From: Gammaproteobacteria bacterium
Lineage (GTDB): Bacteria > Pseudomonadota > Gammaproteobacteria > Pseudomonadales > Pseudomonadaceae
DNA: 40,972 nucleotides
Assembly (NCBI GenBank): GCA_012728415.1
Contig: JAAYFD010000058.1
Coordinates: forward strand, 1-40,972
Reading direction: 5' to 3'
Under the pieces are notes generated by a model. The model was not told the origin of the DNA and did not search any database. It saw only the letters and a list, made by a program, of their open reading frames with translations. The position numbers and the translations under genes are program-made. Of the stretch, positions 9,301 through 16,961 are shown in pieces (position 1 is the first letter of the stretch; every line of letters starts with the position of its first letter).

Positions 9301-12087
9301 ACAGCGGAGGTAAGGACTAGAGAGCAGCAAGGCGACCATATGCTTCAGCGTGAGCGCAAGAATTTTTCTGAGCTTTACCAAAAAATTTATGAGCGTTTTC
9401 CTGTTGAAGACAGTGAGGTTCAAGAAGCCCGCAATCAAGTTTTGCGTGGTATGGGAGTTAAAATTACTGGTGATACTACTGCAAATCTTTCTACATGGCT
9501 TGATAGCAGAGTCCTTCCGGCTAACAAGCAGAAACATTTACAACTCGGTGACTCCGGTGTTACTGCATTTGTTTTGGCCTGTACAGGATTGGAGAATGAA
9601 CTGGTTGCCAAATTAGAACATAATGATGCTATTGATGTTAAATATGTTGTAACCAGTCAGCAATATTTAGATGGTGTAACACCAGCAGAAAAATCTATAG
9701 TTCTTGAAGCTGATAATATAGGTGAGTTTCTTAATCTACAGGTTCAGCATTGCTCCAGTGACTGGGTGATTTTTTTGCAAGGAAGCGACGAATTTGCCCA
9801 AGGTGGTCTCTTGATGCTGGAAATCGAACTTAGTCAGAACCCAGCACTTTCTGCCATCAGCTTCGATGAAATTTACCGTCAACCTGATCAGAGTTTGGCG
9901 GCTGCCTTTAAACCGGCTAATAATATTGATTATCACCTCAGTTTCCCCGCAGCTTCCTCCCGCCACTGGCTATTCAACCGCAAAGCCTTGCTGGATATCG
10001 GCGGCTTCGACACTAGCCTGCCGGATGCCTTTGAGCTGGATGCCATTTTGCGCCTGATTAACCAGCATGGCCTGGACAAACTGGGCCATATCCCTGAGCC
10101 GTTGGTGATTACCCAGCCGCCAGTACTGGCCAACGTGGATGACGAGCGAATTGCCATTGAGCGTCATCTACGCGAGCGCGGTTATGAACATGCACAGGTG
10201 CATGCACCCAATCCGGGTCGTTACCAGATTCGTTATAACCATCCGCAGCAGCCTGTGGTTTCTGTTGTGCTGGCGGCCGGCAAGCATCTGGATAAGTTGC
10301 AACGCTGTGTCGAAGGTTTGCTGGGCAGCACTTCGTACCAGACCTTTGAAATTCTGTTTATTGATCAGCCTGACAGCAGTGCTGAGGTTAAACAATGGCT
10401 GGCAGAGCTGGCAGCCATGCAGGAACCAAAATTGCGGGTGCATAGCACCAGCAAAAAATCGCTTGCCGTTCAATATAACGAAGCGCATGAGCATGCGATT
10501 GGTGACTATTTGCTGTTTCTGTCTGCCGACGTGGCGGTTATTAGCGAGCACTGGCTGGATGAGATGCTCAATCATGCCCAGCGTGGCGAGGTAGGCATTG
10601 TGGGTGCCAAGCTGCTAACCAGCGATGGCCAGATTGCCCACGCCGGACACATCCTTGGCCTGCATGGGCCGGTGGGCAGTCCCTTTGTGGGTGAGCCTCT
10701 GGATGCACCGGGCTATATGCAGCGTTTGCAGGTGGATCAGAACCTGAGCTCGGTGGGTGGTGACTGCATGATGGTACTCAAGCAGTTGTTTACCGAGCTG
10801 GGCGGCTTTGATGCCAGCGGACTGGATGATGCTTATTTGTCTACCGATTTCTGTTTGCGCAGCCGTGAGGCGGGCTTCCTGACGGTCTGGACTCCACATG
10901 CTCAATTGATGCTGGATCGTGATGCAAGGCCAGCACCTGATAGTGCAGCGGAAGACTTGATGTACGACAAGTGGTTGCCGCAACTGGCGCGCGACCCTGC
11001 CTATAACCCGAACTTTTCTTTGTCCATGCCGGGCGGTTACATGCTGGCTGACAGCCAGATCTCCTGGCGTCCGCTGGACAGTATCCGGCCAGCGCCAGTG
11101 GCGCTGGTACACCCTGCGGACTTGTTTGGCTGTGGTCATTACAGGGTTATGCAGCCATTTTTGGCCATGAAAGAAGCAGGGCTGGTTGATGGAGCCATTT
11201 CCACTGGTTTGATGCATGTGACGGATCTGGAACGTTACAACCCGGATACCATTATTTTGCAGCGCCAGATTGGTGATGCGCGCCTGGAAGCCATGCGTCG
11301 TATGCAACGCTTCTCTCGTGCCGTCAAGGTATATGAGCTGGACGACTACCTGCCAAACTTGCCGCTCAAAAGCGTGCATCGCAAGGATATGCCCAAGGAT
11401 ATAGTTAAATCCTTACGTCGTGGCTTAAGCTTTGTGGATCGTTTTGTAGTCTCAACCCATGCCATGGCAGAAGCTTTTGCAGGCATGCATGGCGAGATTG
11501 TGGTGTGTGAGAACCGTTTGCCGATGAGCTGGTGGGACGGCCTGCAAACCAAGCGCCGCCAGGGCAAAAAACCTCGAGTTGGTTGGGCCGGAGGCTCAAG
11601 TCATACCGGTGACCTTGAGCTGATTGCTGATGTGGTACGGGACCTTACGGATGAGGTTGAGTGGGTGTTCTTTGGCATGTGTCCTGATGCACTTAAACCC
11701 TATGTGCATGAATTCCATGGCGGCGTTGCCATTGAGCAGTATCCGGCCAAGCTGGCTTCGCTGAACCTTGACCTTGGCCTGGCACCGCTGGAGCACAACC
11801 TGTTCAACGAGTGCAAGAGCAACCTGCGCCAGCTGGAGTATGGAGCCTGCGGTATTCCGATTATCTGTACGGATATCCGCCCCTATCAGGACGGGCTGAA
11901 CGCCGGCTTGCCGGTCACCCTGGTTAAAAACCGCTACAAGGACTGGGTGGAAGCCATCCGTATGCACATCAATGACCTGGATGCCACCGCCCAAATGGCC
12001 GATGAGCTACACGCCAAAGTCAAGGCCGACTGGATGCTTCAAGGTACACACCTTGAGCGTTGGCGGGATGCTTGGCTGGGTAAATAG
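6331..12087 (+). CDS. giant multidomain glycosyltransferase with N-terminal TagF-like phosphotransferase domain
   Basis: A protein of about 1,918 residues. By base position its parts are: (1) 6450-7560, a CDP-glycerol glycerophosphotransferase (TagF)-like GT-B domain with WAPHHSIEDEGW, SFKPHP and a late SDALILCSVAFLGEYL stretch; (2) 7630-8300, a GT2 domain (VSVCIASYNHE, GSDD at 7891-7902); (3) 8708-9330, a second GT2 domain (VVLTTYNRPQ, DDDD near 8960); (4) 9550-10160, a degenerate GT-A-like domain; (5) 10246-10960, a rhamnosyltransferase-like GT2 domain (VGAKLL, IAHAGHILG); (6) 11080-12084, a GT-B domain with GWAGGSSHTGDL. Such giants assemble surface or flagellin glycans in the cytoplasm. 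The TagF-like domain suggests transfer of a CMP-activated phosphonate made by the genes upstream. DNA is AT-rich to about 9,800 and GC-rich after about 9,960, so the gene is a chimera. ATG 6331 has GAGGG four bases upstream; ATGs at 6277 and 6304 are alternatives. Confidence 0.85.
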   Translation: MLSDFYRSELSKINNRSLINEIHRKQLGKVRDKVSIGERIKIVFMVFDSAVWKFDSLFRKMMADPVFEPIILVCPYVVYGSKRMRFELEKTYNFFFDKGYKVYNSQKKNGDWLGLDDLGADIVFFTNPHQLTLSKYYEDAYSNYLTCYSYYGMDLGWFCDGQYLYNYPLHSFLWCTFVIDQTSRDRYIEYCAVKNRNVVVTGAPNVEYLLEEGSGIKDSWGNCNKQMKRIIWAPHHSIEDEGWISQSSFLLYSDFFVDLAKKTFGQVFWSFKPHPILKEKLYLHPEWGIERTNKYYEFWETSENTQLDTGDYKELFRGSDALILCSVAFLGEYLYIDRPTCFVMREGAERFFNEYGMDCLAAVDVARSMREIEGFVSNVLCGKDLKALERKKVTEKYFEIYDKEKLPSDSIINSIKSEVCCANQFHIVSEMQQPLVSVCIASYNHEQYIGAALESVFSQGYDNLEVIVVDDCSTDGSVTVLNKLAKKYPIKLILSEENQGPSLAANKAFFEAKGEYVALLGSDDLMLPGRLHAQAKYLMEHENVVAVFTDMQIFDKSGNRPQNAEQIDASFNLQYFNVRKQLLAGNILTAPSAMIRRKDLLAVNCYSPLLRYVQDFELWGKLLSRGEVGKIDKPLTGYRVHGDNLSFGLKGDALLQSRVELVSSIVGFVKQWPIRSIVQISKVSQEQELEILLGLATVLQLVDFYYFQKPSMGCGLAYDLIVKASHIEFKRASIAKTALEKILNNGFSCFDELLTDEAVKWFGDILPRLYSAYKKPSNSLSVFAFEYSEYTNAPVFSVVLTTYNRPQLLIYALDSLSEQQFKDFEVLLVNDCGDAVEALLSGYSFPITYVKQGVNQGLSAARNAALKIARGKYICYLDDDDIYLPNHLSVLASMFENEPDSVVYTQARYVSEKIDDGKRIQISSGLPLAHDSFDKNKLFVQNYIPVNVWSHPRKILQNVGLFDTSLSAFEDWDMLLRLVSCLPVKQSKEVTAEVRTREQQGDHMLQRERKNFSELYQKIYERFPVEDSEVQEARNQVLRGMGVKITGDTTANLSTWLDSRVLPANKQKHLQLGDSGVTAFVLACTGLENELVAKLEHNDAIDVKYVVTSQQYLDGVTPAEKSIVLEADNIGEFLNLQVQHCSSDWVIFLQGSDEFAQGGLLMLEIELSQNPALSAISFDEIYRQPDQSLAAAFKPANNIDYHLSFPAASSRHWLFNRKALLDIGGFDTSLPDAFELDAILRLINQHGLDKLGHIPEPLVITQPPVLANVDDERIAIERHLRERGYEHAQVHAPNPGRYQIRYNHPQQPVVSVVLAAGKHLDKLQRCVEGLLGSTSYQTFEILFIDQPDSSAEVKQWLAELAAMQEPKLRVHSTSKKSLAVQYNEAHEHAIGDYLLFLSADVAVISEHWLDEMLNHAQRGEVGIVGAKLLTSDGQIAHAGHILGLHGPVGSPFVGEPLDAPGYMQRLQVDQNLSSVGGDCMMVLKQLFTELGGFDASGLDDAYLSTDFCLRSREAGFLTVWTPHAQLMLDRDARPAPDSAAEDLMYDKWLPQLARDPAYNPNFSLSMPGGYMLADSQISWRPLDSIRPAPVALVHPADLFGCGHYRVMQPFLAMKEAGLVDGAISTGLMHVTDLERYNPDTIILQRQIGDARLEAMRRMQRFSRAVKVYELDDYLPNLPLKSVHRKDMPKDIVKSLRRGLSFVDRFVVSTHAMAEAFAGMHGEIVVCENRLPMSWWDGLQTKRRQGKKPRVGWAGGSSHTGDLELIADVVRDLTDEVEWVFFGMCPDALKPYVHEFHGGVAIEQYPAKLASLNLDLGLAPLEHNLFNECKSNLRQLEYGACGIPIICTDIRPYQDGLNAGLPVTLVKNRYKDWVEAIRMHINDLDATAQMADELHAKVKADWMLQGTHLERWRDAWLGK

Positions 12088-12094
12088 GCCAACT

Positions 12095-12121
12095 GCGAGC
12101 CATGTGTGATGCATGGCTCGC
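12095..12121 (+). terminator. strong hairpin after the giant glycosyltransferase gene
   Basis: GCGAGCCATG (12095-12104) pairs perfectly with CATGGCTCGC (12112-12121) across a 7-base loop, starting 7 bases after the stop codon. Only a short GTTTG follows instead of a long T-run, so termination may be partial or the hairpin may protect the mRNA end. Confidence 0.6.
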
Positions 12122-12258
12122 GTTTGCCTGCTGGATAAGGTGTTTTTCCGTAAGTCGGGTGGCAATGCTTGGCGCTGTTAGCGTGCTGTAAAGTTGGCAG
12201 CTGGTTCTATGCTATGCTTCCTGGGCTTTTTTGAGTTGTTTTTACACAGGAAGCCAGC

Positions 12259-13830
12259 ATGACCGCCAGCACTCGCCTCAGACTGCCCATCGGTATCCAG
12301 ACCTTTTCGCAAATCCGCGAAGGGGGGTATTACTATGTGGATAAAACCCCGGTAATCGAGCGGCTGATCGAGCAAAACAAGTTTTATTTTCTGTCCCGAC
12401 CACGCCGGTTTGGCAAAAGTTTGCTGCTGGATACCCTGCGTTGTTTGTTTGAAGGCCGTCAGGAATTGTTTGCAGGGTTGTATATACATGACCGCTGGGA
12501 CTGGCAACAAACCAATCCTGTGGTTCGCCTGAGCTTTGGCGGCGGAGTCATGCGCAGCCGTGGGGAGCTGGATGAAGTCATTCGGGATCAGCTCAAGGTA
12601 ATTCGAAATGAGCATGGCCTTGTTCACAGCGATACAACCAGTGTTTCCCGTGATTTTGCCGCCCTGATTCGCGACGTTCATGCTGCTAGTGGGCAACCTG
12701 TGGTGCTGCTGATTGACGAATACGACAAGCCGATCCTGGATAACATTACAGATGTTGAATGCGCCGGCGAAATGCGCGAGGGGCTGAAAAATCTATACAG
12801 CATGATCAAGGATCTTGATCCCTACCTGCATCTGGTGCTGATTACCGGTGTGTCCAAGTTTAGTAAGGTGAGCCTGTTTTCCGGCCTTAATAATTTGCGT
12901 GATATTACGCTGCTGTCGGAGTACGCCACCATCTGCGGCTATACGGATGCCGATATTGATAGTGTGTTTGCCCCTGAACTGACGGGACTGGATCGCCAAC
13001 GCATCCGCCAGTGGTACAACGGCTATCGCTGGGGAGGCGCTGAAGTAACTTCGGTTTACAATCCGTTTGATGTGCTGCTGTTGTTGCAGAACCGTAAATT
13101 TGGCCCTTACTGGTTCGAGAGTGGCACCCCGACTTTTTTGGTAGACGTGCTGAAGCAGCGCGGCGTTTTTACCCCGCAACTGGATTGCATGCAAAGCAAG
13201 GCACAGCTTCTAAGCCAGTTTGATGTCAACGATATCAGCACCGAAGCCCTGCTGTTTCAGACGGGCTATGTCACCATAAAAGATGTGCAAGAGCCTTTGC
13301 CGGGGTTTGAGCTTTACACCCTGGGCTTCCCCAACCGCGAAGTGGAAAGTAGCCTCAATGACGTACTGCTGCCAGTACTGGGTATCAACCGCAATGAAGC
13401 GCAAAATCATCAGCTGGCATTGCTGGATGTTTTGCACCGCAAAGATCTTGGCGGTTTGCACACCCATCTCAAAGCCCTCTATGCCGGCCTGCCGCACGAC
13501 TGGTATCGCAATAACCCGATTGCCCAGTACGAAGGCCACTACGCCAGCATTTTCTACAGCCACTTTGCTGCGTTGGGTCTGAATGTAACTGTTGAAGATG
13601 CCAGCAATTACGGACGGGTGGATATGGCGGTGGACTTTGATGGCCACATTTATCTGTTTGAATTCAAGGTAGTGGAGCAGTTGCCAGAGGGCAGGGCGCT
13701 GGAGCAAATCAAGGCCAAAGGCTACGCCGACAAATACCGCGCATCCGGCAAGACGATTCACCAGATTGGTGTGGAGTTTTCCAGCCGGCAGCGGCAGATT
13801 GTGGTGTTTGAGGTGGAGACGGTTTGCTAG
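12259..13830 (+). CDS. AAA-ATPase-like / PD-(D/E)XK nuclease family protein (DUF1703 type), copy 1
   Basis: A 523-residue protein. The N-terminal ATPase domain has the Walker A-like PRRFGKS at 48-54 and Walker B LLIDEYDKP at 150-158, then ITGVSKFSKVSLFSGLNN at 195-212, a hallmark of the PF09820-type family. The C-terminal domain carries a PD-(D/E)XK-like site: D455 in GRVDM, then E468 and K470 in FEFK. The molecular role of this family is not established; the layout suggests an ATP-dependent nuclease or a conflict effector. It is the first of three close paralogues on the same strand and shares two blocks of near-identical DNA with copy 3. An AGGA site precedes the ATG. The stop is followed by an 18-base sequence repeated exactly after copy 2. 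Confidence 0.85.
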   Translation: MTASTRLRLPIGIQTFSQIREGGYYYVDKTPVIERLIEQNKFYFLSRPRRFGKSLLLDTLRCLFEGRQELFAGLYIHDRWDWQQTNPVVRLSFGGGVMRSRGELDEVIRDQLKVIRNEHGLVHSDTTSVSRDFAALIRDVHAASGQPVVLLIDEYDKPILDNITDVECAGEMREGLKNLYSMIKDLDPYLHLVLITGVSKFSKVSLFSGLNNLRDITLLSEYATICGYTDADIDSVFAPELTGLDRQRIRQWYNGYRWGGAEVTSVYNPFDVLLLLQNRKFGPYWFESGTPTFLVDVLKQRGVFTPQLDCMQSKAQLLSQFDVNDISTEALLFQTGYVTIKDVQEPLPGFELYTLGFPNREVESSLNDVLLPVLGINRNEAQNHQLALLDVLHRKDLGGLHTHLKALYAGLPHDWYRNNPIAQYEGHYASIFYSHFAALGLNVTVEDASNYGRVDMAVDFDGHIYLFEFKVVEQLPEGRALEQIKAKGYADKYRASGKTIHQIGVEFSSRQRQIVVFEVETVC

Positions 13831-13848
13831 TTTTCGCTGAAGACAGGA
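13831..13848 (+). repeat. 18-base post-stop repeat, copy A
   Basis: TTTTCGCTGAAGACAGGA directly follows the stop of DUF1703 copy 1 and recurs exactly at 16881-16898 after copy 2. The duplicated unit therefore extends past the coding region, which points to tandem DNA duplication and not to convergence. Confidence 0.85.
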
Positions 13849-13875
13849 ACCCCTGGGAACAAAAGAGTGATCAAA

Positions 13876-15285
13876 ATGGCAGGTGTATCGAAAAAATTAC
13901 AGGCCTTATCAAAAGAGGTTTTGATTGCCTTGGTGGCTGATTTGTCAGGTCGTTACGATGATATTGACCAGATCATTGAAGCGTATCTGGTCGCCGGTCA
14001 AAGTACAGATCAAGACGGCCCGGCGGCGCACGCGAGGAAACTGCATATTTTCAATAAAATTGAAGAGCTGACAACAACAAGATCCTATTACTCCTATCAC
14101 GAAGCCCACCTGTTCAGCCAGCCCTGCGTGCGTGTGCTGCAAGATATTGAACGACTGGCGGAAACAGATCTGGAACAGGCTTTAGAGGCGCTTGATTTCT
14201 TGCTTGAGCGACATGAAAAACTTTTTGAACGCCTGGATGATTCGGATGGTGTAATAAGTGAATTGATGTACGAAGCAGAGAGGCTTTGGTTAGATATTGC
14301 TACCCGTTTGCGCAGAAACAAGCCTCATGCCAGGGATTGGCTGGCCGATGTGATGCGTTACTATAATTTTGATAGCGGGTATTTTTGCTTTGATGCACTG
14401 CTGGGTAACAGTGGTGATCTGCTGACGGATGAAGAACTGTATAAACTGGCTGGCCAGTTTGATAATGAGGCGCAGGCAGTACAGGATCCACAAACTAATC
14501 ACGAGGATAGGCAGCGTTTGAACTGTGCCAGCCATGGGTTGTGCAAGGTGGCTAAAGCATTACAAAACCTGGCCTTGTATGAACGTTCAGTTTTGTTGGT
14601 CAGTCCAGTTCCTGATGCTAGGCAGTTAGAGCAAATAATTCGCTTTGCTTTGAATGTTAAAGACTTTGATCGTGCAGATTATTGGCTGCAGCAGCCCCAA
14701 TTAAAAGAGGATCAGTATCGTTATACTAGCCTTGCTAATACACTGCTTGAGCAGCAAGGCAATATTAGACAGCTAAAAATAAACTTACTGGAAGAATGGC
14801 GGAAATTTCCAACCTTGTACCGGATGCGGGACTATTGGAAATATGCGGAGTCTTGCGAGCAAAAACAGATTACGGCAGAATTAATGACCCAAATGGAACA
14901 GCTGAATGACAAGGATGATGTGGTCGGTATGCTGTTACTGACAGGGCAGACAAAAACGGCTGCCAGTTATTTTATTGAGCGATATACGAGTTTTAGTAGA
15001 ACCTATTACACATCTCTGCTGGACTGGCTGGCTGAATTTGAACAGGATGGGCAAATCTTGGCGGTTATTGTTTGTTATCGTTTATTACTGCTGGATATTC
15101 TAGAGCGTGGCTTTAGTAGAGCGTACCATCATGCGGCCCATTATTTTAATTCGTTGCTCGCTCTGGATAAGGCGCGCCCTGATTATGGTGGCTTGAAAAG
15201 TGCCAGGGAGTTTATAACTGAGCTTCAGGTTAAACATGGGCGCAAGCGATCATTTTGGAAGGAGGCGGGCTACCCCGCCAAATGA
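13876..15285 (+). CDS. alpha-helical protein resembling DUF6880, function unknown
   Basis: A protein of about 469 residues, predicted mostly helical, with no signal peptide, membrane segment or recognisable catalytic motif. The order of an N-terminal LLxLLxD-like region, the ALEALDFLLERHEKLFERLDDSDGVISEL stretch and repeated tetratricopeptide/HEAT-like helices in the second half resembles the DUF6880 family, which is often linked to SWIM zinc-finger proteins. That assignment is from memory and moderate only. The C-terminus is basic (KHGRKRSFWKEAGYPAK). It sits between DUF1703 copies 1 and 2 on the same strand, 29 bases before copy 2. Its DNA is richer in AT than its flanks. A GTG at 13867 would add three residues; ATG 13876, behind AAAGAG, is preferred. 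Confidence 0.7.
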   Translation: MAGVSKKLQALSKEVLIALVADLSGRYDDIDQIIEAYLVAGQSTDQDGPAAHARKLHIFNKIEELTTTRSYYSYHEAHLFSQPCVRVLQDIERLAETDLEQALEALDFLLERHEKLFERLDDSDGVISELMYEAERLWLDIATRLRRNKPHARDWLADVMRYYNFDSGYFCFDALLGNSGDLLTDEELYKLAGQFDNEAQAVQDPQTNHEDRQRLNCASHGLCKVAKALQNLALYERSVLLVSPVPDARQLEQIIRFALNVKDFDRADYWLQQPQLKEDQYRYTSLANTLLEQQGNIRQLKINLLEEWRKFPTLYRMRDYWKYAESCEQKQITAELMTQMEQLNDKDDVVGMLLLTGQTKTAASYFIERYTSFSRTYYTSLLDWLAEFEQDGQILAVIVCYRLLLLDILERGFSRAYHHAAHYFNSLLALDKARPDYGGLKSAREFITELQVKHGRKRSFWKEAGYPAK

Positions 15286-15314
15286 TTCCTCAAGTGTTTT
15301 TATAGGAAATATAT

Positions 15315-16880
15315 ATGCCAGCCAGCACTCGCCTCAGACTACCCATTGGCATCCAAACCTTTTCGATTATCCGTGAGGGCGGCTATTACTACGTTGATAA
15401 AACGCCGTATATCGAGCGACTGGTGCAGCAGAACAAGTTTTATTTTCTGTCACGGCCACGCCGGTTTGGCAAAAGCTTGCTGCTGGATACGATTCGCTGC
15501 CTGTATGAAGGTCGTCAGGAATTGTTTGAAGGCCTGCACATTTATGACTGCTGGGACTGGCAACAAACCAATCCGGTGATTCGGCTGAGTTTTGGCAGTG
15601 GCGTGATGCGTAATCGTGAGGAGCTGGATGTGCGCATTCGCCACCAGTTGCGTCAGGAGCGTGCGCGTTTTACCGACCAGCCTGTGTCGGAAACTGATAT
15701 TGCCGGCGAGTTTTCCGATTTGCTACAGCTTGCCTGCGAGAAGACAGGCAGGCCGGTGGTACTGCTGATTGACGAATACGACAAGCCAATTCTGGACAAT
15801 ATCAGCGACGAAGAACGCGCCCGCGAGTTACGTGAAGGGCTGAAAAACCTGTACAGCGTGATTAAGGATGCTGACCCGTATTTAAAGTTGGTACTGATTA
15901 CCGGCGTGTCCAAGTTTAGCAAGGTGAGTTTATTTTCTGGCTTGAATAACCTCAATGACATTACCCTGGATGCTCCGTATAGCACCATCTGCGGCTATAC
16001 CGATGACGATATTGATAGAGTATTTGCCCTAGAGCTGCCAGGGCTGGAACGTGAGCGTATCCGCCAGTGGTATAACGGTTATCGCTGGGGTGGTAGCGAG
16101 GTTGTCTCGGTTTATAACCCCTTTGATGTGCTGTTATTTTTACAAAAACGAACATTTGCTCCTTACTGGTTTGAAAGCGCTACGCCTACTTTCCTAGTTG
16201 AAGTGCTTAAAAAGCGTGGCGTATTCACGCCAAAACTCGACCAGTGGGCAGCAGAGTACGAGCTGTTAAGCCAGTTTGATGTGGGCGAAATCAGTACCGA
16301 AGCTTTGTTGTTCCAGACGGGCTATCTGACGATTAAAAATATTGAAGAACCTATTCTGGGCTATAAACAATTCACCCTCGGCTTTCCCAACTTCGAGGTG
16401 GAAACCAGCCTGAATCGTGCCTTGTTACCCGCGCTTGGCGTGCAAGATGCCCCTGAACAACGTTCCGCATTATTTGCAAGCATGCGTGAGCACAATCTGG
16501 ATAAGCTGCACGCCCATCTCAAATCCCTCTACGCAGGTCTACCGCACGACTGGTATCGCAATAACCCTATTGCTCAATATGAAGGCCACTACGCCAGCAT
16601 TTTCTACAGCCACTTTGCTGCTCTTGGTTTACATGTAACGGTCGAAGATGCCAGCAATTACGGACGGGTGGATATGGCGGTGGACTTTGACGGTCACATT
16701 TACCTGTTCGAGTTTAAAGTGGTGGAACAACTGCCAGAGGGCAGGGCGCTGGAGCAAATCAAGGCCAAGGGCTACGCCGACAAGTACCGTGCATCCGGTA
16801 AAACGATTCACCAGATTGGCGTAGAATTTTCCAGTCAGCAGCGGCAGATTGTGGCGTTTGAGGTGGAGACGGTTTGTTAG
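15315..16880 (+). CDS. AAA-ATPase-like / PD-(D/E)XK nuclease family protein (DUF1703 type), copy 2
   Basis: A 521-residue paralogue of the genes at 12259 and 16962. It keeps the Walker A-like PRRFGKS, the LLIDEYDKP Walker B, the GVSKFSKVSLFSGLNN segment and the C-terminal GRVDM...FEFK nuclease-like residues. It diverges from copies 1 and 3 in two blocks: about residues 99-145 (N-R-E-E-L-D-V onward) and about residues 300-400 (KLDQWAAEYELL onward). The last 115 residues or so are nearly identical in all three. Parts recognised as variable may set target or partner specificity while the ends are conserved. An AGGA site lies seven bases before the ATG. The next copy follows after 81 bases. Confidence 0.85.
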   Translation: MPASTRLRLPIGIQTFSIIREGGYYYVDKTPYIERLVQQNKFYFLSRPRRFGKSLLLDTIRCLYEGRQELFEGLHIYDCWDWQQTNPVIRLSFGSGVMRNREELDVRIRHQLRQERARFTDQPVSETDIAGEFSDLLQLACEKTGRPVVLLIDEYDKPILDNISDEERARELREGLKNLYSVIKDADPYLKLVLITGVSKFSKVSLFSGLNNLNDITLDAPYSTICGYTDDDIDRVFALELPGLERERIRQWYNGYRWGGSEVVSVYNPFDVLLFLQKRTFAPYWFESATPTFLVEVLKKRGVFTPKLDQWAAEYELLSQFDVGEISTEALLFQTGYLTIKNIEEPILGYKQFTLGFPNFEVETSLNRALLPALGVQDAPEQRSALFASMREHNLDKLHAHLKSLYAGLPHDWYRNNPIAQYEGHYASIFYSHFAALGLHVTVEDASNYGRVDMAVDFDGHIYLFEFKVVEQLPEGRALEQIKAKGYADKYRASGKTIHQIGVEFSSQQRQIVAFEVETVC

Positions 16881-16898
16881 TTTTCGCTGAAGACAGGA
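16881..16898 (+). repeat. 18-base post-stop repeat, copy B
   Basis: Exact second occurrence of the sequence at 13831-13848, again directly after a DUF1703 stop codon. Copy 3 lacks it, which marks the right edge of the repeated unit. Confidence 0.85.
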
Positions 16899-16961
16899 TT
16901 TGTAGGTGGCTTGACCAGTTTATATATGGGTTTGCAAACGCCTCTAGCATAGGAATTTAAC

